A stretch of 64,000 bases of DNA from Nostoc sp. FACHB-892. Its GTDB lineage: Bacteria; Cyanobacteriota; Cyanobacteriia; Cyanobacteriales; Nostocaceae. Of the stretch, positions 7,697-18,900 are shown one piece after another. Position 1 is the stretch's first letter; every line of letters starts with the position of its first letter. The stretch spans positions 1 to 64,000 of the forward strand of contig NZ_JACJTR010000017.1 of assembly GCF_014698795.1 (NCBI RefSeq). Direction: 5' to 3'. The notes beneath the pieces are model-generated. The model worked only from the letters and a program-made list of their open reading frames with translations. It was not told where the DNA came from and ran no database searches. Position numbers and translations under genes: made by a program.

Positions 7697-9025
7697 TTAT
7701 TGAAAACCCTTTGCTGGCTTTTTTTGCCCTTTGCTCTTGGGCTTGGATTTGCTAACTTCTCCTAAAGCTTCTTGAAATAAGTTATGTAGATGTATAGGGA
7801 CGCTAGCAATTTCTGGTAACTCTGGCTCAAGAGGTTTGTTGAATTCTTGCAAAAGTGCATCCAAGTCACTTTCCAGGCTAAACTCTGGACGTTGCAAAAG
7901 TGTTCGCAACACATTTTCTAATTGAGTTGGATATTGTTGTGCTAATCGATGCCAAATGAAAGCATTAATACTTTTATCTTCAAGGTAGTACCGAACTAGT
8001 TTTTCAGCCCCTTGAACACTTTGCCAGTCTTCTGCTGATAAAATTGCTTGTACCTTACTATATGTCGGTAAAAACATTTGTCCCCAATGAGGATGAGAAA
8101 GAGCCGTTACCTGTTCTGCTTTTTTGAGTTCAGATGGTAAATCAACTTTTGGCATAACCATTTTGCTATTGCCGCCTTTGCTGTTCAACATCTGAGAGAC
8201 TACGTTGGAATCAGCACCAAATTCTTGTGCTGCTGCTTTGATTTCCTCGTCTCCAATGCCAGCAGCTTCTGCCACTTCAGCCAATGATTTAGAAGTATCA
8301 ATTCCTGCTTCTGCAAAGCGTTTTTCAGTAATTGCCTCTTGGAATTCAGCTATTTTTTTATTAAGCTGGTATCCAGGTAGTGTGATTTCATCAGTGCCAA
8401 AAAAGTCTACAAACTGCTGATGATATTGTGCTACTGACTGCCAAGCTTCTTCTAACAAGTCTGGAGCATCGCTGTAAAGATCACTTTTATAGTTTTCTTT
8501 AAAATTCCCAATTGCTACAGCAAGTTTTGGTTTACCTAATTTACCCATTACTGTGTAAGGGCCAGAAAACATCCAGTAGTTATCGGTAACAGGAGAAATG
8601 CGAGTTAGTAAAATTTCTCCTACTTTGAACCGAGATATTGCCTGTAATGTTTGGACATTGTTTGGCTTGACGATGTAGCGTTTATCTGTCAACCAGTTCG
8701 TCAATTCAAAGCCATCAGGTAGAATATTCGTTATGGCAAATAAGCCAATAAAAGTATGATGCCAGCTGTTGATCAGGTTGCGATCGCTTTGGTCTAAATC
8801 TGGATTGCTTTCGATAAACAACTCTAATGGTGACTTATCACCGACTTTCCCGGCTGTCACAAAGCTATCGATAATTAAGTCCTGCTGTGTACTATCCCCA
8901 CTTCCACGGCGCAACTGTGCGGCTGCATAAGTTTCCAGTGCTTGTGCTAGTTCGCCTTCAGCATCAAGGACAAAATCAACTAAGGCTTGTTTTAATTGGT
9001 GCGATCGTTCTAATATGACATCCAC
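7697..9025 (-). CDS. Unrecognised 442-residue protein, probably cyanobacterial and conserved
   Basis: No family that I can name. The protein is soluble-looking with no signal peptide or membrane helix. The first half has alternating helix and strand with HHTFIGLFAITNILPDGFEL and NYWMFSGPY; the middle (about 225-300) is helical and Ala/Glu-rich; the C-terminus is Lys-rich and basic (SKPKSKGQKKPAKGFQ), which could bind nucleic acid or acidic partners. Codon use and HIP1 content match neighbours. It is transcribed alone, divergent from the Uma2-family gene. Confidence 0.7.
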   Translation of the reverse strand: MDVILERSHQLKQALVDFVLDAEGELAQALETYAAAQLRRGSGDSTQQDLIIDSFVTAGKVGDKSPLELFIESNPDLDQSDRNLINSWHHTFIGLFAITNILPDGFELTNWLTDKRYIVKPNNVQTLQAISRFKVGEILLTRISPVTDNYWMFSGPYTVMGKLGKPKLAVAIGNFKENYKSDLYSDAPDLLEEAWQSVAQYHQQFVDFFGTDEITLPGYQLNKKIAEFQEAITEKRFAEAGIDTSKSLAEVAEAAGIGDEEIKAAAQEFGADSNVVSQMLNSKGGNSKMVMPKVDLPSELKKAEQVTALSHPHWGQMFLPTYSKVQAILSAEDWQSVQGAEKLVRYYLEDKSINAFIWHRLAQQYPTQLENVLRTLLQRPEFSLESDLDALLQEFNKPLEPELPEIASVPIHLHNLFQEALGEVSKSKPKSKGQKKPAKGFQ

Positions 9026-9164
9026 AAGTTAATCTCTCGGTGCAACAGATGTAGATTATAGCTCTTGAGAGAATTACAGCATCTAGCTATTGCTAGATTT
9101 ATGCCGATTTAGCCGTCAAGCTTCTTTTAAACTAGATACAAGACATCAAACAAGGTTATTACAA

Positions 9165-9737
9165 ATGGTTGCAACTTCAAATTTTAGCTATATTTCCCCA
9201 GAAGATTATCTCAAAGGAGAAGAAACCAGTCCTATCAAACATGAATATAGACAGGGACAGATTTATGCAATGGCAGGGGCAAGTAATGGTCATGTCATTA
9301 TTTCTCTTAATATTGCTTCAATGCTGAGAAATCATTTGCGCGGGAGTGGATGTCAGACTTATATCTCAGACACCAAAGCACATATTGAGTCGATTAATAT
9401 CTATTACTACCCTGATATTATGGTAAGTTGTGACCAACGAGATAGAGCTTTTAACAACTTTCTACGTTACCCTTCGTTAATTGTAGAAGTGCTATCTCCG
9501 ACAACAGAAGCCTTTGACCGAGGTGATAAATTTGCTGACTACCGACAAATGGAGTCACTTCAGGAATATGTACTTGTGAGTCAAACTCGGTTAAATGTTG
9601 AGTGTTTTCGGCGCAACTCAGAGAGACAATGGGTACTTTATCCCTATGGGCAAGAAGATATCATTCATTTGGCAAGTGTAGATTTTCGGTGTGCTGTTGC
9701 AGATTTATATGAGGATGTTACTTTTGAATCCCCATAA
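9165..9737 (+). CDS. Uma2 family protein (DUF820, PD-(D/E)XK nuclease fold)
   Basis: 190 residues from ATG at 9165; the open frame extends upstream to 9090 but the conserved Uma2 start is SPEDYLKGEE. Family features: KHEYRQGQIYAMAGAS, GCQTYISDTKAHIE, YYPDIMV and PSLIVEVLSPTTEAFDRGDKF. The PDIMV Asp and the IVEVLS Glu fit the PD-(D/E)XK core. Uma2 proteins are abundant in cyanobacteria; their true function is unknown despite the nuclease-like fold. This copy looks complete, unlike the two fragments near 24.4 and 26 kb. Confidence 0.85.
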   Translation: MVATSNFSYISPEDYLKGEETSPIKHEYRQGQIYAMAGASNGHVIISLNIASMLRNHLRGSGCQTYISDTKAHIESINIYYYPDIMVSCDQRDRAFNNFLRYPSLIVEVLSPTTEAFDRGDKFADYRQMESLQEYVLVSQTRLNVECFRRNSERQWVLYPYGQEDIIHLASVDFRCAVADLYEDVTFESP

Positions 9738-9807
9738 TTGGCTGACTACTAGATTGATAGGTAGAAACTAGAATCTTGACGATTTAAAAATATGTTTTTA
9801 GATGGCA

Positions 9808-9845
9808 AAAAAAAGGCAAAAGAAAATCTTCTTTTGCCTTTTTAG
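9808..9845 (-). terminator. Terminator of the rpoB-rpoC1-rpoC2 operon
   Basis: AAAAAGGCAAAAG at 9810-9822 pairs with CTTTTGCCTTTTT at 9831-9843, with extra A-T pairs inside; the loop is about 4 nt. It lies 40 nt past the rpoC2 stop on the minus strand, where the transcript would end in a U-run. It can also end the plus-strand Uma2 transcript. Confidence 0.8.
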
Positions 9846-9882
9846 TTTTTACCTTTTAACAGAGACAGGAAATTTCAAGTCT

Positions 9883-12800
9883 CTATTCGTCGTCGAAATC
9901 ATCTTCGTCGTCTTCTTCTTCCTCGAAATCGTCGTCATCTACTACTTCATCGGCAATCAATTCATCTTCGTCATCTAGAACTGACCTTTCTGCACGTCTG
10001 CTACCAAAACCAGATTCGCCAAGAGTAGGAGAATCTAAATTATAGGTGCGAGCTGTGCGGTCATCTAAGACCATATCCAGTGGATCATCAACTTCATCCA
10101 AGACACTACTGGTAATCTCAGCAGCATAATCATCGATCGCACCGGGTTCTTCATAGGTATTGTAGCCAGTACCAGCCGGAATCAATCGCCCGATAATCAC
10201 GTTTTCCTTTAAGCCTCGCAGCCAGTCGGATTTGCCTTCTATAGCTGCTTCGGTAAGTACCCGTGTTGTCTCTTGGAAGGATGCGGCGGAAATAAAGCTG
10301 TCGGTGTTCAACGATGCTTTGGTGATACCCAATAATACTGGGGTATACTGTGCCCTAGCACCGCCTGTAATTGCCATAGCTTCGTTCACCTGCTCAACTT
10401 GGCGCAGTTCCACCAATTCGCCGGGAAGCATGGTGGTGTCACCACCATCATCAATCCTGACTTTGTTGGTCATCTGGCGAACAATCACTTCAATGTGTTT
10501 ATCGGAAATATCAATCCCTTGAGATTGATACACCATTTGCACTTCATTCACCAAGAATGTCTGTACCTTTTGCAACGCAATGCTGGCACAAGCATAGATT
10601 CCATCTTCGGAACCCAGGCTAAAGAAGATTTCCAAAATTTCGTGCGGATTGGATGGGCCATCAGTCAACGGTTGCCCCGCTAATACTGTTGAGCCATCTG
10701 GCACAATCAAGTTTTGTCCTGGGCCTAGAGGATAATCTGTCACCACGCCGTTTGATTCTACGACCTTAATAGCGATCGCTTCATCACCATCGCTGTAAAC
10801 TACCTTAACTTCACCCGCCCGGCGACATAAAATGCACGCTTCTTTCGGTTTACGAGCTTCAAGCAGTTCTTCAATCCGGGGCAAACCTTGAATAATATCT
10901 CCGGTTTTGGCGCGTTCAAACACCAACAGCACCAAGTTATCACCCCGTTGTACCAAATCGCCGTCTTCTATTTGCAACACAGCACCAGGGCTGACTCGAT
11001 AAGGGCGACCAATACGGGTACTAACAACGTAGTTCTTAGTACTTAGGGCTGATTCCTCACCAGATGCAGCAGCAGCATTTTTAATATCCACTACTTGCCC
11101 TGATTCTGGGGCAAATACTCCAGGAGCAATTTCTGCACCTTCTACTAGCAAGTCACCCACTTTCACTTTAGGCTGAGTACTAGTATTAGTCGTGAGCATA
11201 TCAGTATCGCGCAACACTAAACAGCGACGCACATTTTCGGTTCCTTTTCGGACGCCCCGCACTATCCCTCCTTCTTTACACAAGATTTGGGTACGTGCTA
11301 CCACAGCTCCAGGGGCGATGGAAAGCCCATCTTGTACCTCAAGTGTGGTTTGGGTGCTACCTTGGGTGGCATCAGCAGTAATGTCTCGACGAATTACCAA
11401 CGACTCCAAAATCACCAACTGCAAGCGCTGAACTTCTGGGTCTTCAGTATCCTCTACCAATTCGATATCTGCTGCTAGTGGCGAAGCATTGTGGTCTTGT
11501 TCGCCTTCTTGCTCGATTTCTAGCACTAGTTGAGTTCGTAGCAGTTCCACACCTTCAACAGACTTGACGCGTTCCGAATCTTTGTAAGGTAGTCTCTGCA
11601 CAGCCCGCAACTGAATCGAACGTCCAGTTTGTTGACTTACCGATGTAGTTGATGGCACATCTGGATTATCCGGTACGGCAAACTCAACTACTGGACGACT
11701 CAACAGGGCGGGCCCTTCTGGTGTCTCCACATACTGGATATAGCGTAATTCTGTGGCTACATTGCCTTGGAATTCTTCACCAGGTTGGATGAAGGTGTTA
11801 TCTCGCCCAATAACTGATTCTGGATCGTCCACCATCAGCAGTTCCCCTGGCTTCACCACAACTTCCCGTAGGATGTCGTTTTTCTGGGTGACTTCTATTA
11901 CACCACTGTTTTGGCAGAAAATATCTTTCACCACTTCGGTACCAGCTTCTACAAACTGACCGTCTTCCACCAACAGCAAGGAGATATCTTTATTAACTTC
12001 GTGGCTTTCTTCGGGAATCCACAAAAGGGTACCGCCCTGCACGACTTCATAACCCAGCTTGGCTTTGCCTTTTTTCTGGACTTCTACACCCGCGAATTTC
12101 AGGAAACCACCAGTGGTTGTGCGATAGCGATCGTCAATTAACTCAGCTACCACTTGACCATTTTGCACTTTTGTGCCCGGTGTAGCCCGGAGGTTAAATA
12201 CCTGGTTGTTGCCAGTGGAAACTAAGTAGTTATTGCGACCTTGGGAGCTTTGGACTGTTACCGTTGCTTGGTCTAATACCACAGAAGCGGTGATAATCTC
12301 AATTTCCCTGGTACTCTTACCTGGGGTAGCTTCTGGCAAGCGCACTACACCGCCGTGCAAACTGCTTAACTTGGTTTCTGCTAAAACTCCATTAGCGGCG
12401 ATCGCATCACCATTTTTGACCACCAATTCTGCCCCAGGCGGCAAGTTGTAAACTTCCCCAGACAAAATCCAAATCAAACCACCGCGTGCGGCTGTGGTTG
12501 TGGTATTACCTTGACGGTCAGTTTTTTGTTCTGGAACTACTTCGGCAAATTGCACTTCCCCTGCTAAGTCAGAGGCAACATCTTTAACTGCTTTTTCTGT
12601 ATTAGTCCGAGTTGTGCGTCCACCAAGGGCAACCTCTGCCAATAACTGTCCTTGCTTTACCTTATTTCCATCAAATACATATAATGTTGAACCTTGGGTA
12701 AGATGAACCTCTTGGCTGTCTGGGGTAACATCACCTACTTTTGTTGGCTCCAAAAGCATGATGCCATTAGCTTCGACATACAGAGCATCTTCCCCGTGGC

Positions 12801-13926
12801 GGGTACGATATGTTCTGGTCTTCAGTTTGCGAGGAAGCTTAACAGTCCCATCGATTTTGGAACGCACTTGTTGTGCCACTTCCCCAGTAAACACACCACC
12901 TGTGTGGAATGTCCGCATGGTTAGCTGAGTACCCGGCTCACCAATACTTTGGGCGGCAATAATCCCTACAGCTTCGCCCAAGTCCACCATCTTGGCGTGG
13001 GCTAAACTCCAGCCGTAGCAGTGTTGACAGACAGAACGTGCGGCTTCACAAGTTAGGGGCGATCGCACCACAACTTCTCCGACCCCAGATTTTTCAATTT
13101 TCTTCGCCAAGTCCTCAGAAATTGGCGTATTGCGTGCTGCAATCAATTCTTTTGTTACCGGATGCACCACATCTTCGCCAATTACCCGTCCCATCAAGCG
13201 GGTTGCAAGAGGAATCAAGGTCTTGGCACCTTCTGTCATTGGTCGAATTGCAAGACCTCTGGTAGTGCCGCAGTCAAATTCCCGAATAATTACATCCTGG
13301 GATACGTCAACCAAACGGCGGGTGAGATAACCAGAGTCAGCCGTCCGCAACGCAGTATCCACCAATCCTTTTCTAGCACCGTAAGACGAAATAATGTATT
13401 CCGTGACAGTAAGTCCTTCACGGAAGTTGGTTTTGATGGGCAAATCGATAATTTCCCCTTGAGGATCTGCCATCAGTCCCCGCATTCCCACCAACTGCCG
13501 AACTTGGGAGATGTTACCCCGTGCCCCGGAGAATGCCATCATGTATACGGAGTTCAAGGGATTAGTCTTCTTGAAGTGAACGACTACTTCATCTTTCAAA
13601 GCTTCACTGGTACCATTCCAGGTATCGATTACCTTTTGAAAGCGTTCTACTTCAGTGATTTCTCCCCGTTGGTAACGAGTTTCAGTGGCACGAATTTCTT
13701 CTTCGGCTGCATCTAAGAGCAATCGTTTAGTTGGTGGTACCATCAAGTCATCTACACTGATAGAAACCCCTGCTTTGGTAGCGTAGCGAAATCCCAAATC
13801 TTTCAGTTTGTCCGCCATCACTGCGGTTCGCGCCGTACCATAATGCGTAAAGGCCCAAGAAATTAAATTTCTCAGTTGACCCTTATCAACCACCCGATTG
13901 CGAAAAATCATTTTTTCGTTAGTCAT
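9883..13926 (-). CDS. rpoC2: DNA-directed RNA polymerase subunit beta'' (RpoC2)
   Basis: 1347 residues. It is the C-terminal half of the split beta-prime subunit of cyanobacteria and plastids. A zinc site (CEAARSVCQHCYGW) and the trigger-loop region (IAAQSIGEPGTQLTMRTFHT) lie in the first quarter. A long beta-rich insertion (SI3 type) fills the middle, and conserved C-terminal blocks include DGIYACASIALQKVQ and TGYNTYEEPG. The tail is strikingly acidic, almost all Asp and Glu over the last 30 residues. It is the last gene of rpoB-rpoC1-rpoC2, separated from rpoC1 by 96 bases of repeats. Confidence 0.97.
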   Translation of the reverse strand: MTNEKMIFRNRVVDKGQLRNLISWAFTHYGTARTAVMADKLKDLGFRYATKAGVSISVDDLMVPPTKRLLLDAAEEEIRATETRYQRGEITEVERFQKVIDTWNGTSEALKDEVVVHFKKTNPLNSVYMMAFSGARGNISQVRQLVGMRGLMADPQGEIIDLPIKTNFREGLTVTEYIISSYGARKGLVDTALRTADSGYLTRRLVDVSQDVIIREFDCGTTRGLAIRPMTEGAKTLIPLATRLMGRVIGEDVVHPVTKELIAARNTPISEDLAKKIEKSGVGEVVVRSPLTCEAARSVCQHCYGWSLAHAKMVDLGEAVGIIAAQSIGEPGTQLTMRTFHTGGVFTGEVAQQVRSKIDGTVKLPRKLKTRTYRTRHGEDALYVEANGIMLLEPTKVGDVTPDSQEVHLTQGSTLYVFDGNKVKQGQLLAEVALGGRTTRTNTEKAVKDVASDLAGEVQFAEVVPEQKTDRQGNTTTTAARGGLIWILSGEVYNLPPGAELVVKNGDAIAANGVLAETKLSSLHGGVVRLPEATPGKSTREIEIITASVVLDQATVTVQSSQGRNNYLVSTGNNQVFNLRATPGTKVQNGQVVAELIDDRYRTTTGGFLKFAGVEVQKKGKAKLGYEVVQGGTLLWIPEESHEVNKDISLLLVEDGQFVEAGTEVVKDIFCQNSGVIEVTQKNDILREVVVKPGELLMVDDPESVIGRDNTFIQPGEEFQGNVATELRYIQYVETPEGPALLSRPVVEFAVPDNPDVPSTTSVSQQTGRSIQLRAVQRLPYKDSERVKSVEGVELLRTQLVLEIEQEGEQDHNASPLAADIELVEDTEDPEVQRLQLVILESLVIRRDITADATQGSTQTTLEVQDGLSIAPGAVVARTQILCKEGGIVRGVRKGTENVRRCLVLRDTDMLTTNTSTQPKVKVGDLLVEGAEIAPGVFAPESGQVVDIKNAAAASGEESALSTKNYVVSTRIGRPYRVSPGAVLQIEDGDLVQRGDNLVLLVFERAKTGDIIQGLPRIEELLEARKPKEACILCRRAGEVKVVYSDGDEAIAIKVVESNGVVTDYPLGPGQNLIVPDGSTVLAGQPLTDGPSNPHEILEIFFSLGSEDGIYACASIALQKVQTFLVNEVQMVYQSQGIDISDKHIEVIVRQMTNKVRIDDGGDTTMLPGELVELRQVEQVNEAMAITGGARAQYTPVLLGITKASLNTDSFISAASFQETTRVLTEAAIEGKSDWLRGLKENVIIGRLIPAGTGYNTYEEPGAIDDYAAEITSSVLDEVDDPLDMVLDDRTARTYNLDSPTLGESGFGSRRAERSVLDDEDELIADEVVDDDDFEEEEDDEDDFDDE

Positions 13927-13934
13927 TAGTAATT

Positions 13935-14022
13935 AGTCCTAAGTCATTGGGGATTGGGTATTGGGTATTGGGTATTGGGTACTGGGCATTTTTCCCAGTC
14001 CCCAGTCCCCAGTCCCCAGTCC
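13935..14022. repeat. GGGTATT and CCCAGTC heptanucleotide repeats between rpoC1 and rpoC2
   Basis: About four GGGTATT-type units (ATTGGGTATTGGGTATTGGG) are followed by an ACTGGGC...CCCAGTCCCCAGTCC block. The two halves are near complementary, so the transcript can fold into a hairpin (ACTGGG with CCCAGT) inside the rpo operon message. Length of such arrays varies between strains. Confidence 0.8.
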
Positions 14023-15900
14023 CTAACTTGCTAGTGCTTCCTGAATGGCATTATTGTAAATAACACGACCAGGGGTTGTGTATATATACTGAGAAACTAC
14101 ATTGCCCTGAGCGTCTTGTCTGACTCGACGGAACTTATAGAGTAATGTCCGGCTACCATCGTCGTTCTCTGTCACTTCCAGGGGTTCTGTATCCGGTTGG
14201 TCTGATTCTATTTCACCGTCAAACCGCACATAGATATAGGCGTGCAAGTCAATTTGCTCTTGCTGGAAAGCCATAATTACATCCTCTAGCGAAGAAAAGT
14301 ACTTTCCTGCACCTTTTGTCGCGCCAGGATTTTCTGCTGTTAAGTAATACGCTCCCAATACCATATCTTGGCTAGGTGTGATGATCGGTTTACCCGTGGC
14401 TGGTGACAAAATATTGTTAGAAGCCAACATCAACAACCGAGCCTCAGCTTGACTTTCTAAGGACAACGGGACGTGTACCGCCATTTGGTCACCGTCAAAG
14501 TCGGCGTTAAATGCTGGACACACTAGAGGATGCAGTTGAATCGCTCTACCTTCTACCAAAATTGGTTCAAAAGACTGAATACCCAAGCGGTGCAAAGTTG
14601 GTGCCCGATTTAGCATTACAGGGTGTCCTTCAATCACCTCTTCTAGGACATCCCAAACGCTGGGGTCATTACGCGATATCAGCTTTTTCGCAGCTTTGAT
14701 ATTATTCACCATGCCGCTACGAATCAAGCGGTTAATGACAAATGGTTGAAATAGCTCAATTGCCATTTCTCTAGGCAAACCGCACTGGTGAATTTTCAGC
14801 TTTGGCCCGACCACAATTACAGAACGTCCAGAGTAGTCAACCCGTTTACCTAACAAGTTTTGCCGGAAACGTCCTTGCTTACCCTCAATAATGTCAGACA
14901 AAGATTTCAGAGGTCGGTTATTTGCCCCTACCACAGTGCGTCCCCGACGACCATTGTCAATCAAAGCATCCACTGCTTCTTGCAGCATCCGCTTTTCGTT
15001 CCGCACAATAATCTCTGGTGCCAAAATTTCTTGCAAGCGTGCCAAACGATTATTGCGGTTAATTACCCGCCGATACAAATCATTTAAATCGCTCGTGGCA
15101 AACCGTCCGCCATCTAGTTGCACCATTGGGCGCAAGTCGGGCGGAATCACGGGAATAACTGCCATTACCATCCACTCTGGTTTTGAACCAGTAGCGATGA
15201 AGTTGTCAATCACCCGTAGTCGCTTAATTAGCTTGGCTCTCTTTTGTCCTTTAGCGTTGCCAATTTCTTCGCGTAGGCTTTCGGCTTCTTGTTCCAAATT
15301 GATATCGGCAAGCAAACGCAACAGCGCTTCAGCACCAATACCTACCTCTACGCCTTGAAGTACAGAATCTTCGCTATAAATTTGGTCTTCTATTTCCAAC
15401 CACTGGTCTTCGCTCAGTAGTTGTTTGTAAGTTAAAGTTTCGGCATTACCTGGACTCAGCACAACATAAGAGTTGAAATAGACAATCTGCTCGACATCCC
15501 GCAAGGGCATATCCAACAGGATGGAAATATAGCTAGGAATACCCTTGAGATACCAGACGTGAGCTACTGGTGCGGCGAGTTTAATATAGCCCATGCGGTG
15601 ACGACGCACCCGTGACTCAGTGACTTCTACCCCACAGCGCTCACAGACAATACCTCTGTGACGAACTCTTTTATACTTGCCACAATGACATTCCCAATCT
15701 TTTGCGGGGCCAAAGATGCGCTCACAAAATAAGCCATCCATTTCTGGCTTGAGAGTTCGGTAGTTAATCGTCTCTGGCTTGGTAACTTCACCGACTACTT
15801 GGCCATTGGGCAATGTTCTCTCGCCCCACTGCCGAATCCGTTCAGGGGAAGCCAAGCCGATTTTTACGTAGTCAAACTGATTAGTTTGGGCAGGTCTCAT
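14023..15900 (-). CDS. rpoC1: DNA-directed RNA polymerase subunit gamma (RpoC1)
   Basis: 625 residues: the N-terminal half of beta-prime, a separate subunit in cyanobacteria. The zinc-ribbon cysteines are in CHCGKYKRVRHRGIVCERCG. The catalytic magnesium loop NADFDGDQMAVH carries the three essential Asp. The start MRPAQTNQFDYVKIGLASPE is canonical. Length is the family norm. It lies between rpoB and rpoC2 with heptanucleotide repeats on both sides. Confidence 0.98.
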   Translation of the reverse strand: MRPAQTNQFDYVKIGLASPERIRQWGERTLPNGQVVGEVTKPETINYRTLKPEMDGLFCERIFGPAKDWECHCGKYKRVRHRGIVCERCGVEVTESRVRRHRMGYIKLAAPVAHVWYLKGIPSYISILLDMPLRDVEQIVYFNSYVVLSPGNAETLTYKQLLSEDQWLEIEDQIYSEDSVLQGVEVGIGAEALLRLLADINLEQEAESLREEIGNAKGQKRAKLIKRLRVIDNFIATGSKPEWMVMAVIPVIPPDLRPMVQLDGGRFATSDLNDLYRRVINRNNRLARLQEILAPEIIVRNEKRMLQEAVDALIDNGRRGRTVVGANNRPLKSLSDIIEGKQGRFRQNLLGKRVDYSGRSVIVVGPKLKIHQCGLPREMAIELFQPFVINRLIRSGMVNNIKAAKKLISRNDPSVWDVLEEVIEGHPVMLNRAPTLHRLGIQSFEPILVEGRAIQLHPLVCPAFNADFDGDQMAVHVPLSLESQAEARLLMLASNNILSPATGKPIITPSQDMVLGAYYLTAENPGATKGAGKYFSSLEDVIMAFQQEQIDLHAYIYVRFDGEIESDQPDTEPLEVTENDDGSRTLLYKFRRVRQDAQGNVVSQYIYTTPGRVIYNNAIQEALAS

Positions 15901-15985
15901 ATTTAGTCATTAGTCATTAGTCATTAGTCATCAGTCATTAGTCATTAGTCATCAGTCCTTTGCTAATGACAAAGGACTAAGGACT
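15901..15985. repeat. TAGTCAT heptanucleotide array between rpoB and rpoC1
   Basis: About eight units of TTAGTCA/TCAGTCA are followed by TCCTTTGCTAATGACAAAGGACTAAGGAC, which can form a TCCTTTG/CAAAGGA hairpin. This composite block of repeat plus hairpin recurs near 29576-29622 and is likely mobile in evolutionary terms. Confidence 0.8.
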
Positions 15986-15990
15986 ATTGA

Positions 15991-18900
15991 TTATTCGTCT
16001 TCTTCCAGCGATTCGCGGGAAAGAGATTCATAAGTTGGTCGAGGAGGTGTGCGACGGGCTGATTGGTCTGCCATCAAATCGACTTCCACATCTAGGGAAC
16101 TACCGTCTGTTTGGGTTTCTACCTTGTGTACGGCAATGTCTAAGCCCAATGATTGCAACTCGCGCATTAGCACCTTAAAGGATTCTGGAGTTCCAGGTCG
16201 AGGAATTGCCTTACCTTTAACGATCGCATTCAACGCTTCATTCCGTCCTTGCATATCATCAGATTTAACTGTGAGCAATTCCTGTAAGGTGTAAGCTGCA
16301 CCAAAGGCTTCCAATGCCCACACTTCCATTTCTCCAAACCGCTGACCACCTTGTTGTGCTTTACCACCCAAGGGTTGCTGAGTTACCAGTGAGTATGGGC
16401 CTGTAGAACGGGCGTGAATCTTATCATCCACCAAATGCACCAGCTTCAGCATGTAAGCCACACCGATGGTAATTGCTCGGTCAAAGGGTTCGCCTGTACG
16501 ACCGTCATACACCATAATTTTGCCAGGGTTATCTGGGTTATATACCCAGTCTTTACCTGTTTCGTCACGTGCTTCTTGCAATTTGCCATGCACGATTCGA
16601 CGAGATGACTCTTCCCCGTACATTTCATCAAAGGGAGTAATCTTAAATCGCACTCCTAAGGTTTGACCAGCCCAACCCAAGAGGCATTCAAATACTTGTC
16701 CGACGTTCATCCGACTGGGTACACCCAAGGGGTTAAGTACAATGTCCACTGGTGAACCATCGGGCAAATAAGGCATATCTTCCGCCGGTAATATCCGAGA
16801 AATAATCCCTTTATTACCGTGGCGTCCTGCCATTTTGTCGCCAACTTGGATTTTACGTTTTTGGGCAACATATACCCGGACTACCATATTGGCTCCTGGT
16901 GGCAGTTCATCGCCTTGTTCACGAGTAAACAAGCGCACATCAACTACACGACCTTTTTCACCATTCGGTACTCGCAGGGAATTATCCCGCACATCTCTTG
17001 CTTTTTCACCGAAAATCGCCCGCAACAGTTTTTCTTCTGGCGGTTGGTCAGATTCCCCTTTGGGGGTGACTTTTCCTACCAAGATATCTCCAGCTTCTAC
17101 CCACGCTCCAATGCGAATGATTCCCTGTTCATCTAACTGACGCAAGGCATCTTCGCCGACGTTGGGAATTTCTCTGGTGATTTCTTCTGGTCCCAGTTTG
17201 GTTTGTCTAGCTTCAATTTCATATTTTTCAATGTGAATTGAGGTGTAGACATCATCCTGCACCAGTCTTTCAGAGATTAAAATTGCGTCTTCGTAGTTGT
17301 AGCCTTCCCAAGGCATATAGGCAACTACAATATTTTGTCCTAACGCCAATTCACCGCCTTCGGTGGAGGAGCCATCAGCCAGCACCTGACCAGCAACAAC
17401 TCGTTCACCAATGCGGACGAGAGGTTTTTGATTTAAACAGGTGTCTTGGTTTGAGCGTTGGTACTTGGAAAGGGTGTACTTAATTTCGGAGGTATTAGCT
17501 TTAGGACGAACGCGAATTTCTGTGGCATCCACATAAGTGACATCACCATCAGTACGCGATACAATCACCATCCCGGAGTCTCTTGCTCCTTGTGCTTCCA
17601 AACCAGTACCCACCAAAGGACGCTCTGGCTTCAGTAGCGGTACTGCTTGCCGTTGCATGTTCGATCCCATTAGCGCTCGGTTAGCGTCATCATGCTCCAA
17701 GAAGGGAATCATGCTGGTCGCTACCGACACAATCTGTACGGGAGATACTGCTACATAATCGACCTGCTCCGGCGTTGTGGTGGAGAATTCTTGCCGATAG
17801 CGGACTGGCACTTGTGGTCCAATAATGTGCCCAGTTTCATCTACAGGAATATCCCCAGGAGCAACCCGTAAATCATCTTCTTCATCGGCTGTCATGTAGG
17901 CTGGAGGCAGATCAAATCTGACTCGTCCATTTTCCACAGGTCTAAATGGCGTTTCTAAGAAGCCGTACAGGTTAACCCGCGCATGGGTTGCTAAAGAGCC
18001 AATCAATCCAGCGTTGGGGCCTTCTGGTGTCTCAATGGGGCAAATACGTCCATAGTGACTAGGGTGAATATCCCGCACTGCAAACCCAGCGCGTTCGCGG
18101 GTTAAACCACCAGGGCCAAGGGCACTCAGGCGGCGTTTGTGGGTCAGTTCTGCGAGAGGATTGGTTTGATCCATGAACTGACTTAACTGGCTGGAACCAA
18201 AGAATTCTTTAATTGCTGCTACTAGTGGTTTAGGGTTCACCAAGGAAGCAGGGGTTAAAACTTCGGCATCGGATACAGTCATCCGTTCTCGAATAATTCT
18301 TTCTAAACGGTTCAAGCCGACCCGCACTTGGTTTTGCAGCAATTCACCGACGCTTCTCACCCGACGGTTGCCTAAGTGGTCAATGTCATCGATGTTACCA
18401 ATGTCGTATTCTAGGTTGATTAGGTAATCTACAGCTGCCAAGATATCGCCAGGAGTCAACACCCGCATTGTGTCTGGGACGGAAAGGCGCAATTTCTTGT
18501 TGAGTTTGTACCGTCCGACACGACCAAGGTCATAACGTTTCGGGTCAAAGAATCGGGAGTCTAGGAGTTGTTGTCCACCTAAGACTGTGGGTGGTTCGCC
18601 AGGACGCAGTTTGCGATATAACTCCATCAGGGCTTCTTCTTCGGAGAATTGCCCTTCTTTTTCGATGGTTTTTTGGAAATACTCTGGGTGGCGTAGGGCA
18701 TCAAAGATTTCGTTGTCTGATAACCCTAAAGCTTTTAATAGTACCTGCGCTGAGAGTTTGCGGGTTTTGTCAATGCGTACCCACACCAAATCGTTACGGT
18801 CTGTTTCAAATTTCAGCCATGCTCCCCGGTTGGGAATTAAGCTAGCTGAATAAGTACGTCGCCCGTTTTTATCTATTTCTGATTTGTAATATACTCCTGG

